A stretch of DNA of 64,000 bases, taken from the NCBI GenBank assembly GCA_020284085.1, contig JACEVL010000061.1, forward strand, positions 1,080,209 to 1,144,208, given 5' to 3'. Below are positions 56,401 to 62,499 of the stretch, in pieces; positions within the stretch are counted from its first letter, which is position 1; each line of letters opens with the position of its first letter. A program made the translations under genes and the position numbers. The stretch comes from Aporrectodea caliginosa. Lineage: Eukaryota; Annelida; Clitellata; Crassiclitellata; Lumbricidae. Below the pieces are notes generated by a model. It was not told the origin of the DNA, ran no database searches, and was given only the letters and a program-made list of their open reading frames with translations.

Positions 56401-59274
56401 TTAACCAGCAGAGGCAAATGAAAATCCAAAGCAAAAGCAAAGTTACCTGGTAGTAAGGAACATTCAGAGCCACACACAGCTGATTCAATTCTCGACTGCA
56501 GTTCAGAATGGTGTCTTTCATTTTTGCCAGGTTCCCTTTTTCCTCAGTTATCATATTATCGCAAAGGATCGTTAGATGTTCACAGACTGAATTTAGACGA
56601 CCAACTCGTGAATCTTTTCCAATTCCAATTTCGTCCCAAATGTCAGAAAGGCATCTCACAGTAACCTGCACCTTATTCTTCATCTTCTCTTCTATTTCAT
56701 TTTGTCTTCCTTCCCTGCATTAAGTACAATCATACAACATGAATAAGTGAAGTCAAACAGAAAGTTCTGAATAGAATTAATATCAATCACACACAAATGA
56801 ATGAGTTTAATCATAGATTATGAGGCTTTACTAGTCACTGCTGTGCTTTTAGGTTCAGCAACAAGATCTCTCAATAACTCGGACATGCACTATTCGACAG
56901 AGACTTGCTGTATACAACATCAGAAAACTAGGAACTACCTAACTCCGAAAGTTGCTCCATTCTTGGACTGCTGTGGCCAGCCATTTTTGCTACAAGGTCC
57001 TTTTTTGCCTCAGGAGTTTCTAAACATAAAAATGAAGAACTACACTGGAAACTAGACAGAATACTGTCTTTGGAAGGCATCTCAAGAACCACTGAGTGAT
57101 GAGATCATGCCAAAATGTGTTTAATGTTTATTTTCTAAAGCATGTGTAAAAATTTGGGGTCCATGAGGTTCTACTTGGTTAGTTTTCCAGTTGCCATTAG
57201 TACGCTCTCATTGTTAAAGCGTTAATGTCTCAAATTGGACATAAAAATATACATTTACAGAATTAATGTACAAATATTGTTTAAAAGTATGGAACCTTTG
57301 TGTGAAGAATCATTCTGAAAGCAGAAAGAACCATCTAAAATGAAACTTCACTCACAGGATAAATTACCATTAAAAATGTAATCCCACTCAAACATAACTT
57401 CCACCATAAGAAAATATGGAGAAGAAAATAAAGTCAACTAGAAAACATAAGTCTAACTTTACAACATCCTAGCCAAGAAATCGTGCGGGTAAGGGAATCA
57501 GCATTCTTATAGTATCGGCGCCCGCCAGATTTGGATAGGTCACACATAATATTTGGTATCTTTTGGCGTCCTGTCATTGGTGGGAACAAATACTTCCGAC
57601 GCGCTGTGATTGGCTGACAGAAAGGACACATGGCATACCATTTACTTGTTCGAACTTCACTGGGGTAAGATGAATTTATTTTAAATAGCATGTTCTTATG
57701 ACGATACTAACCTTAACCCTGACTCTAACCGACCCTCACGATACCTAAGGCCAAAACAAAATAATGGTGTGTTTCCGGTAACGCGACCGACTCACTTTTT
57801 TGACGCGACTCGGAAAATTTTGTAAAAAAAAAATTTTTTTTACGGAAAATTTTTTTAAAGAAATTTTTTACGGAAAATTTCAAACATTTTTTTTTACTTC
57901 ACATACATTAAGCCTTTGCATGCTGGAGATGCAGAATCGCGACATTATAGGTGCATTCACTAAAGCAGAGACGTTCGGAAACTAGCGGTCTTTCAATGGA
58001 AATAATGGTCCCGTAAATTACAGCAATAAAAGGGTTAAAGTGTGGAGTTTGGGAGAGGGAGGTAATAGACCCGAAAGTGGTGGATTTTCTCACGGTAATT
58101 TGACAGGGTTATTTAACAAATCTGACCGCCATATTCATTGTATCAGAAATACCTTTTATCGTACGTGCCATTATAAAAGTAAAGCCTCCTTAGCAATCAC
58201 TGCCAATCAGCCTACTTAACAACCTCCGTAGCATTCTACTTTCATAGCAACCAGCCTTCTTAACAACCAAGCTTTGAAGCAAGCAGCCTCTGTGTCAGCC
58301 TCATGCAACCAGCTTCAAAGTCAGACTTGACCCCTTTAGCAACCGCCTTCCTTAGCAACAGTTAGCAACCCCTGCCCCTTCCATTTCACCTTGCAAGAAA
58401 AACGATGTCAACAAAAATGAAATAAATAAGATTGTTTTCTACAGCAGTTTGTAGGTACATTCTGCAAATAGGCATTTTTAATACTCGCATAGAAAATACA
58501 GACTTTGGTACAGCATGTACCGCTGTGCATAAATGGGCAGTGGCTTCATTTTCGGAAATCACTGCATAAAATTATTTTAACAAAATAAAATTATTTTCCT
58601 ACCTACCTACCCAGTTTTTTTTAAACTCTGTTACCAGAAACACACCATTATTTTTTTTGGCCTAACCCTAACCGATCCTCGCCATGCCTACTGGTAACCT
58701 GATCCTAACCGACCCTCATGACGCCAGTATTTCGGCAGATTTGCTGTCATATTAAACTCGCTGTACCAAGTCCACAATACATGCTCAAAATAGTCACTGG
58801 CGGGCCCGGTACTATAAGTATGCCAGGGAATCAAATCTATGGAGAACACGGTTATGTGAGCGTGGGCGCAGTACATGACAAGTATAATAGACAGTGGGGG
58901 TAGATCGCGGAGGGTGTGGCCAGGATTTTTAAAGATGTTTCTAAAGAGGTCTTGGTCAGCTTTTTTACGAAGTTCCTGAGAGGTGAGGAAGATTTGGGTA
59001 GGAAGCCAAGGCGTACCAACTTGCGGACCATCTAACTAAACGAGTTTCTGTTTACTAGCGAAGCCCCACCGTAATATAATTGTGAACAGTATAACATGCG
59101 GTTGACAGTGGTGGCCCGGACCACATCATTCATGACGCCTCACCCCACATGGGCTATACTACTATGTCAGATCAAAACACGATGAGCGTGGAGACATTGC
59201 TTCGCCCGTATCCGCAGTATATCTCAGAAGGCGGCGTAATGTAGCATATACTTACATTTTAGGATCTTAGTCAT
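41411..59274 (-). CDS. PRC1: PRC1/Ase1/MAP65-family spindle midzone microtubule bundler (gene span)
   Basis: Fourteen exons give about 647 residues, against 620 in human PRC1. Order: N-terminal dimerisation rod (exons 1-3, with CLSDIWDEIGI like 'HLREIWELIGI'), central coiled-coil rod (exons 4-7), spectrin-type microtubule-binding domain with the conserved NRGGNLLKEDKERSRLLKDL (exon 8), GQKF in exon 9, and a basic, Ser/Thr-Pro-rich tail. The tail contains MFGSKPTVSPTKRR (cf. 'MLYGSAPRTPSKRR') and at least five TPSK/TPSR motifs fitting the CDK consensus. PRC1 homodimers cross-link antiparallel microtubules and recruit kinesin-4 and PLK1 at the central spindle; CDK1 phosphorylation restrains it before anaphase. 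The core, exons 2-11, is very secure. The first exon, the 12/13 junction and the last exon are tentative. Confidence 0.92.
41648..42350. mobile_element. outer hAT-like element, hosting a second MITE
   Basis: Ends CAGAGATGGGCA and, on the other strand, CAGAGGTGGGTAACTAATCG are inverted repeats. Inside both ends are runs of AATCGATTAGAATTAG. No clear 8-base duplication (TGTACAAT against ATGCTAGT), so it is old or its borders are off. The 41702-42222 element sits inside. Confidence 0.6.
41702..42222. mobile_element. MITE with 27-base inverted repeats and GGGTGGG tracts
   Basis: Both ends read GGGGTCATTGCATAATTACG then TAACGCT inward, identical for 27 bases, flanked by ATA on each side. The interior has GGGTGGGTGGG tracts next to both ends and again internally, and no transposase frame. 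Superfamily unknown; three-base duplications occur in Harbinger-type and related elements. Confidence 0.8.
42850..43727 (+). mobile_element. hAT element remnant with transposase fragment
   Basis: Perfect 8-base duplication TTCTAAAC at 42842-42849 and 43728-43735. Termini CAGTGGTGCACAACC and, inverted, AAGTGGTGCACAGCC. Inside, on the plus strand, about 43172-43366 encodes LTNDVENQFSEKFRGFVYYS and LAVDESTDI, a motif typical of hAT-derived proteins of the GTF2IRD2/ZBED type. Stops break the frame and most of the transposase is absent. Confidence 0.88.
43736..45074. other. PRC1 intron 13, upstream part
   Basis: AT-rich. Includes a TATTG microsatellite near 44191. Several TTTATT strings on this strand (AATAAA on the gene strand, for example 44748-44753) could serve as polyadenylation signals if translation ends in exon 13. 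Confidence 0.35.
45099..45221 (-). CDS. PRC1: PRC1 exon 13
   Basis: GHLPTCGSNLRPISEEDKLP, SNENLLNVDFSVASVGHYQQ, F. NVDFSVAS is the counterpart of 'RNFSINSVAS' near the human C-terminus. The frame stays open to a TGA at 45075-45077 if the gtcgtt donor is not used (tail VVSMVVN). Confidence 0.65.
45283..45456 (-). CDS. PRC1: PRC1 exon 12 (TPSK/R cluster)
   Basis: VLSESRHQRLLGSASLAKGS, ATPSKRNNPGSHLRQ, then three more sites TPSK, TPSR, TPSK. The end is uncertain: donor gtgttt (45282) keeps the homologous frame of exon 13, while the stronger gtaagt (45271) shifts it and ends translation after FHMAICLLVDQT. Confidence 0.75.
46747..46839 (-). CDS. PRC1: PRC1 exon 11
   Basis: 31 codons, MNEIHGTPSKAIGSSSNGLS, CMSAYSLLRSK. 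Tail region with a TPSK site. Supported by clean splice sites and phase rather than by strong sequence similarity. Confidence 0.65.
46840..48800. other. PRC1 intron 10
   Basis: AT-rich. An (AGTA)n run near 47665-47680 marks the end of an (ACTT)-tailed repeat in reverse orientation. About 48400-48520 resembles the repeat at 32130. No exon recognised. Confidence 0.4.
48801..48926 (-). CDS. PRC1: PRC1 exon 10
   Basis: QVMKARQIEEETMFGSKPTV, SPTKRRFTPSTTNSVIAPKL, RR. SPTK is a CDK-type site at the place of human Thr470 (TPSK). Donor gtcagt chosen because it is phase 0 and fits exon 11; reading past it shows no homology. Confidence 0.85.
49454..49600 (-). CDS. PRC1: PRC1 exon 9
   Basis: 49 codons, IEKQIADEIKEFEVTSGQKF to AEKLQR. 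End of the spectrin domain and the following basic helix ('VNGQKFMEYVAEQWEMHRLEKER'). Confidence 0.9.
50236..50400 (+). mobile_element. SINE family B copy
   Basis: TATAGCGCCCCTCCCAGATT, then AGAGGCGCTCCCGACTACAG and GACACTGAATCGGAGTTTCA, ending GGGTCCCTACGCGGCGGC. Lies in PRC1 intron 8. Confidence 0.82.
50582..50677 (-). CDS. PRC1: PRC1 exon 8 (microtubule-binding signature)
   Basis: HNANQPDRFKNRGGNLLKED then KERSRLLKDLPK. NRGGNLLKE is the most conserved stretch of the MAP65/Ase1/PRC1 family and forms part of the microtubule interface. Confidence 0.95.
51007..51143 (-). CDS. PRC1: PRC1 exon 7
   Basis: EDFSEDNLHEIDTEICRLRQ, LYEQKKDMFDKIKHREQCWL, RFLQLE. Entry to the spectrin-type domain ('VHKELFEGVQKWEETWRLFLEFE'). 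Donor gtttgt, phase 0. Confidence 0.92.
51697..51844 (-). CDS. PRC1: PRC1 exon 6
   Basis: LKEELKRCKLLRTETLEHLT to LWEQCCFSKEQMEAFQPFYA. Matches 'YWDQCFYSQEQRQAFAPF'. Exits in phase 1, completed as Glu by exon 7. Confidence 0.92.
51910..52110 (+). mobile_element. SINE family B copy with internal 25-base duplication
   Basis: Same body as at 50236, running on to GATTCGAACCCGCAACCCTC, which looks like a tRNA-type B-box. A 25-base unit starting CAGCGCGGACACTGAATCGG is perfectly duplicated at 51968-51992 and 51993-52017. Confidence 0.85.
53219..53470 (+). repeat. dispersed repeat, copy downstream of PRC1 exon 5
   Basis: TTTCAAACTGACACAACGCA, AGTATGAACGGATGATCACA and CCTTTGGGAGAG also occur at 54477-54720 with about 15-20 percent differences by eye. 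Same orientation. Confidence 0.8.
53546..53695 (-). CDS. PRC1: PRC1 exon 5
   Basis: 50 codons, LSMLKSGSMFVAENLKKEIG, AIWDKLCVNEQHRDVF. Matches 'LRTQIRELWDRLQIPEEER'. It is bracketed by two copies of a 240-base direct repeat. Confidence 0.9.
54477..54720 (+). repeat. dispersed repeat, copy upstream of PRC1 exon 5
   Basis: TTTCAAACTGACACACTGCA, AGTATGAACGAATGATCACA and CCTTTGGGAGGG match 53219-53470 in the same orientation. The pair brackets exon 5. Confidence 0.8.
54791..54961 (-). CDS. PRC1: PRC1 exon 4
   Basis: 57 codons, VDRMQALEQIKGDVRVVLDE, LDLSPETSFEHDVI and on to YHGK. Equivalent to 'MEALDHTPDTSFERDVV' in human PRC1. Phase 0 on both sides. Confidence 0.92.
55432..55668 (-). CDS. PRC1: PRC1 exon 3
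   Basis: 79 codons of coiled coil: PDQNLSLLQLKENLVAKVTE to LEEFQAHVKFLQAEV. Matches human 'LEELNQFRQHVTTLRE'. Donor gtgagt. Confidence 0.9.
55669..56446. other. PRC1 intron 2
   Basis: AT-rich intron with a short (CA)n run near 55780. Nothing else recognised. Confidence 0.4.
56447..56714 (-). CDS. PRC1: PRC1 exon 2 (N-terminal dimerisation region)
   Basis: Encodes VQVTVRCLSDIWDEIGIGKD to CSRELNQLCVALNVPYYQ. Parallels 'HLREIWELIGIPEDQR...CQKELNTLCSELHVEPFQ'. Acceptor tgcag, donor gtaact, exits in phase 0. Confidence 0.92.
56715..57704. other. PRC1 intron 1, downstream part
   Basis: No repeat identified and no exon seen. Minus-strand open stretch at 57434-57691 shows no known protein similarity. 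Confidence 0.35.
57912..58190 (+). repeat. relative of the TTAA insertion at 37065-37638
   Basis: Begins after TTAA (57908-57911) with GCCTTTGCATGCTGGAGATG and keeps similarity through CGTACGTGCCATT. The partner on the minus strand begins CCCTTTGCATGCCAGAGGTG. Only one end is recognisable. Confidence 0.65.
58190..58380 (+). repeat. degenerate TTAGCAACC array
   Basis: CCTTAGCAA, TCATAGCAACCAG, TTAACAACC, TTTAGCAACCG, CCTTAGCAACAGTTAGCAAC recur at irregular 15-35-base spacing. Eroded minisatellite or motif array. Confidence 0.55.
59252..59274 (-). CDS. PRC1: PRC1 exon 1 (putative start)
   Basis: ATG ACT AAG ATC CTA AAA TGT AA, then donor gtatat, joins exon 2 in frame as MTKILKCKEGRQNEIEEK. 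A stronger donor, gtaagt, lies four bases earlier (exon end 59256) but puts exon 2 out of frame; then translation would start at the Met in exon 2 (MKNKVQV). Chosen for phase and for its position just downstream of a CCAAT-CDE/CHR promoter. Confidence 0.45.
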
Positions 59275-59370
59275 ATGTTCACTTGGCAACTGAGAAAAAA
59301 TTCTATGAAAAAGATTTAAAAGTTCCCGCACAAAATGTATTCTTCAACAGTTTCTACTCAAACTTCGAAT

Positions 59371-59401
59371 TTCAAAAATGCGCCTTCTTTGTTTTCATTG
59401 G
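59371..59401 (-). promoter_or_regulatory. PRC1: PRC1 promoter: CCAAT box with CDE/CHR-like element
   Basis: On the gene strand, CCAAT (59401-59397) is followed by AAGGCGC and, three or four bases on, TTTGAA (59376-59371). GGCG-NNNN-TTTGAA is the CDE/CHR arrangement of animal G2/M promoters, bound by DREAM and B-MYB-MuvB complexes with NF-Y on CCAAT. It lies about 100 bases upstream of the putative PRC1 start codon. Match and spacing are seen; function is inferred. Confidence 0.5.
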
Positions 59402-59550
59402 TCTTTAATTTACAAAGACTATAAATATCTACACATGATCACACCATAGACTTTAAATGTTGTGTATATCGTAAATCACTATTTATATCTCAGCGCCACA
59501 CAAAGCGACGCCAGAGAGACTAGTCCAGCTCCTCACCGGCGCAATATCAA

Positions 59551-59685
59551 ATGAAGTCCGCAAGAGCAAGGCTTTTGGTCCGTTTTGGTCAGAAGCCGAG
59601 ACGTCATGGTGTTTATAAGGTGGAAATCGTTGATGACGGTGGTCCAAACGCATTAAAAGGGGGTAGGCCTAGTTGTGCGCAGTGA
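59551..59685 (+). CDS. small divergent ORF, unknown (44 aa)
   Basis: ATG to TGA on the plus strand, starting about 150 bases beyond the PRC1 promoter and pointing away from it. Basic N-terminus, MKSARARLLVRFGQKPRRHG then VYKVEIVDDGG. The VRFG-K...Y-V pattern faintly recalls the start of ribosomal protein bS16, too weak to name it. It could be the first exon of a divergent gene (possible donor gtaggc after 59662) or chance. Confidence 0.2.
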   Translation: MKSARARLLVRFGQKPRRHGVYKVEIVDDGGPNALKGGRPSCAQ

Positions 59686-60179
59686 AGACTTCCACATCTA
59701 GTATACTTATTTCAATAGGCCTTAAATCCCAAAGTATAGTCAATATGTATTTCTTTGGATTATCACTACTGGACTTCCATGAGCACAGTCTAAGACTAGG
59801 ACTAATATGATATCAGTAATAATAATCCCAGGTCTAAGATCTAGGAAGTACCTCATCCTGTTATTCCTATAGAGTTAGCACAGTAAGATCAAGGCTGCAT
59901 TGCGGACGTCTGAATTGTGGATGCTCGCAGAGAGCGCAGTGCATGGCCCTTAATTAACAGTCCAGTGACCATATAAAAGGTTAAACACGGCCTGTACCTC
60001 TGGCGTTTGTCTAACCAGATTAGATGTCCGCTATGGATGACCTTGCTGTGAATTGTTTCAGTTGAGAGCCAACTGCTTTCACGTGCAAACGAGACCCACT
60101 TCCTCCTTCAAAAAGTGGCTCAAAACTCAATATTTCTCCTTCTCTTTCAAGCACATGGATATCTAACTGCATCTTCCCC

Positions 60180-60400
60180 TGGCGGCCGACGATAACATCT
60201 GGCGTAGAGAGCGAGAGGTATCGAGTTCGAGCCCGTAGGCAGACGTGCTTTGTGTTTGCAGGCTGTCTGTTCTGATAGTAGTTAAGATTTATGTCTTCTG
60301 TCATTTGCATTCTTGTGAATTGTTTCAATTGCATAACTGTAAACTGTACCGGTTGCGATGTGTCAACCGGATTGTTTCAATAAAGGAAGAATTATTATTA
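60180..60400 (+). mobile_element. tRNA-derived SINE family A copy
   Basis: Head damaged before GATAACATCTGGCG; B-box GAGTTCGAGCCCGTAGG; body AATTGTTTCAATTGCATAAC; end GTCAACCGGATTGTTTCAAT AAAGGAAG with an ATT tail. Confidence 0.83.
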
Positions 60401-60692
60401 CCCACGCCTCAGATTCACATTTTGATGTAACCGTGCATGCGTTACGTTACAAATTTAATTAATATTAATATGTTGTTGATGGACTCGAACAGACTCAGAG
60501 TGACTCGAGTCCTGGATGACTCAGATTTAAGCACCACTGGACTTCTCCGAGACTCGGCGTAAGCTAAAAAAGCTGGTTAAAGTGGTTTGGATGAGCAGTG
60601 AAGAAGGGTTTATTGGAATGTATGCATTTTACCAGGGTTCCATTAGATTGTGAACAGTGGGAACGCAAGCAGTGAATTTCGAGAGCAGTGGG

Positions 60693-60842
60693 CAGTGTTT
60701 CTGTTAACGCCCAAATGGCCGTTTTTACGTCCATTTTTTCCCGTGTGATAGCCGAAAGGCCCGAAAGCAATGAGCTATGTCCAAAAAAATTCCAGGTCAA
60801 GGCGTAAATACATCCTCTTTTTGGACTCTAACGGAAACACTG
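60693..60842. mobile_element. 150-base hAT MITE
   Basis: Perfect 8-base duplication GCAGTGGG at 60685-60692 and 60843-60850. Ends CAGTGTTTCTGTTA and, inverted, CAGTGTTTCCGTTA. No coding capacity. Confidence 0.88.
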
Positions 60843-60879
60843 GCAGTGGGAACACCATTCCACCCACTTTAAACGGCGG

Positions 60880-62256
60880 GCCCAAGTTAGGGATGGCGAA
60901 CCTTTTTAAGATGCATGCCAAAATGCCGCTAAAATATGTTTAAAAATACGGTCGCGTGCCCTCGGAATTTTGCAGTATATAATTGTTTTTCTCAAGCACG
61001 TTTTAATTGAAAAAGTGTAACAGAAGATGAATTAAAAGACATCATTTCAAAGATGGTTTTAGATTGGTGTTGCAATAAAGTCCTTTTTAGAAGAATTATT
61101 ATGTGGATTCCTAGTGATTTTGTATTTCTAAGTTTGAAATTTTTGGGCACGATCCAAATTTCGTGCCCCCAAGAAATGGTGTCACAAACACAAACAAATC
61201 AAAATACTTCCCAACTATCTGGTCACACGAAGAACATTCAAATTACAGCATCATCCCAATACTTCAATCACTGCACAGACTCCTTATTTAACTCCACTTT
61301 AAAATTGGTCTAATTTCACACAGTAATACACATTGTCCATCTAATGTGTGATTGGCCTTTACTTCACAAATATTGTACTTTCCCATTGAATGCTTTGAAT
61401 CTTGCTGTGACCCAGGCCAATACTGGGTTCCCAGGATTTCTCCCTTCCTGGCCCAAAGACACTGGAATTTGTTATCCATTTCTGCCTACTCTGTAAATAC
61501 TGTGATGGTTTTGGGTCTGGACTGATGTCACCTTTTCCAGATCACTCCCGTAGCCTGCCTCGTCATCTACACAGCCTCATAGATCTCGACCAATTCCATC
61601 CAACAACTGCGCCTTACAATGTGGGTTCAAGGAATGAAAATTGCATCATGACAGTGCAACTATAAAAGTTTTCAGATAGATTACATCCAGTACCACAATC
61701 AGTTAGTCAAAGAATAGACTTCAAGCATTTATGCAATCCTTTCTTAAACTGGACTACAAATCTGCAACACATTCTGCATGCAACCAGTATTCCAAGTCAA
61801 ATCACATTTCCAATTATATATACATGTACATCATTGGTCATCTATCAAACTTCATGCTTCTAAACAGCTTCTCGAGCATCTCCCTAGAACTTCATCTTCT
61901 GCAGTATGCTAGCCAGGTTCACTGCAAGTACCCCTTTTTTGGGACCTGATGTGGCCTTACTGGCCTATAAATGCATCACACTTAAAACTTAAATTTTATT
62001 GAACTTTTTACCGTATTCAATACGCAACTTCTCAGTACAGAAAAAACTAATATACACAGGCAAGATTTAATAAATGCAACGACAATATAACCTGACTTTT
62101 GGAGAACCAAACGCACTCAATTCATTCACCACAAAAATAAAATTGTCACAAATAACCACACCAGTATTAAAAAATTAGTGTCCATTCAACGTCACAAACT
62201 GCTTTCCATGCAATCCATTACAATCGTCACTTCAATTAACCTAAATACAAAATAAA
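60880..62256. other. intergenic and DNAJB 3' UTR
   Basis: AGGGATGGCGAACC near 60892 looks like a lone hAT-type terminus. No exon recognised. The part right of about 61995 is probably DNAJB 3' UTR. Confidence 0.4.
61995..62000 (-). terminator. DNAJB: candidate polyadenylation signal of DNAJB
   Basis: AATAAA on the gene strand, 257 bases after the DNAJB stop codon. Consensus match only. Confidence 0.45.
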
Positions 62257-62499
62257 TTAGCTAAGCCTAGTTGCAGGCAAAACTTCTGCAATTCTGTCTT
62301 GTACACTTCTAGGTAGAGCATCTGGAAATTGAATGTCAAATTCAACGATTAGATCACCCCTTTTGCTCGGTTGCTTTGGGAATGGAAGACCTTCACCCTG
62401 AATACGTCGTGTTGTGTTGGGCTTGATAACATCAGTGAGCTTGAGAGTCACAGTTTTCCCACCCAGAACCGGCACGTTTAATGTTGTACCAACTAATGC
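62257..62499 (-). CDS. DNAJB: DNAJB last exon
   Basis: 81 codons including TAA: ALVGTTLNVPVLGGKTVTLK to AEVLPATRLS. Lobe 2 and the C-terminal helix. Acceptor tttcag, phase 0. Confidence 0.93.
   Translation of the reverse strand, partial: ALVGTTLNVPVLGGKTVTLKLTDVIKPNTTRRIQGEGLPFPKQPSKRGDLIVEFDIQFPDALPRSVQDRIAEVLPATRLS

Larger units (their letters stand above)
57749..58662. mobile_element. Harbinger-like MITE with 33-34-base inverted repeats and TAA duplication
   Basis: Left end GGCCAAAACAAAATAATGGT, GTGTTTCCGGTAAC; right end is its inverted copy with few changes. TAA flanks both sides, and removing the element with one TAA restores the host repeat. GGCC-starting termini and a TWA target are typical of PIF/Harbinger. 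The interior has no transposase; it holds a TTAA-type repeat (57912-58190) and a degenerate TTAGCAACC array (58190-58380). Confidence 0.78.
57705..58745 (-). repeat. TTAGGG-containing dispersed repeat, copy 3, split by a transposon
   Basis: On the minus strand TACTGGCGTCATGAGGGTCG GTTAGG (near 58735-58705) and ATCGGTTAGGGTTA continue after 57748 as ATCGTGAGGGTCGGTTAGAG. The break is exactly the 57749-58662 insertion. The reading matches the head of the repeat at 16426. Confidence 0.65.

Noticed and set aside
57434..57691. 85-codon minus-strand frame in PRC1 intron 1
   Set aside because: No splice phase fit with exons 1 and 2, and no recognisable domain.
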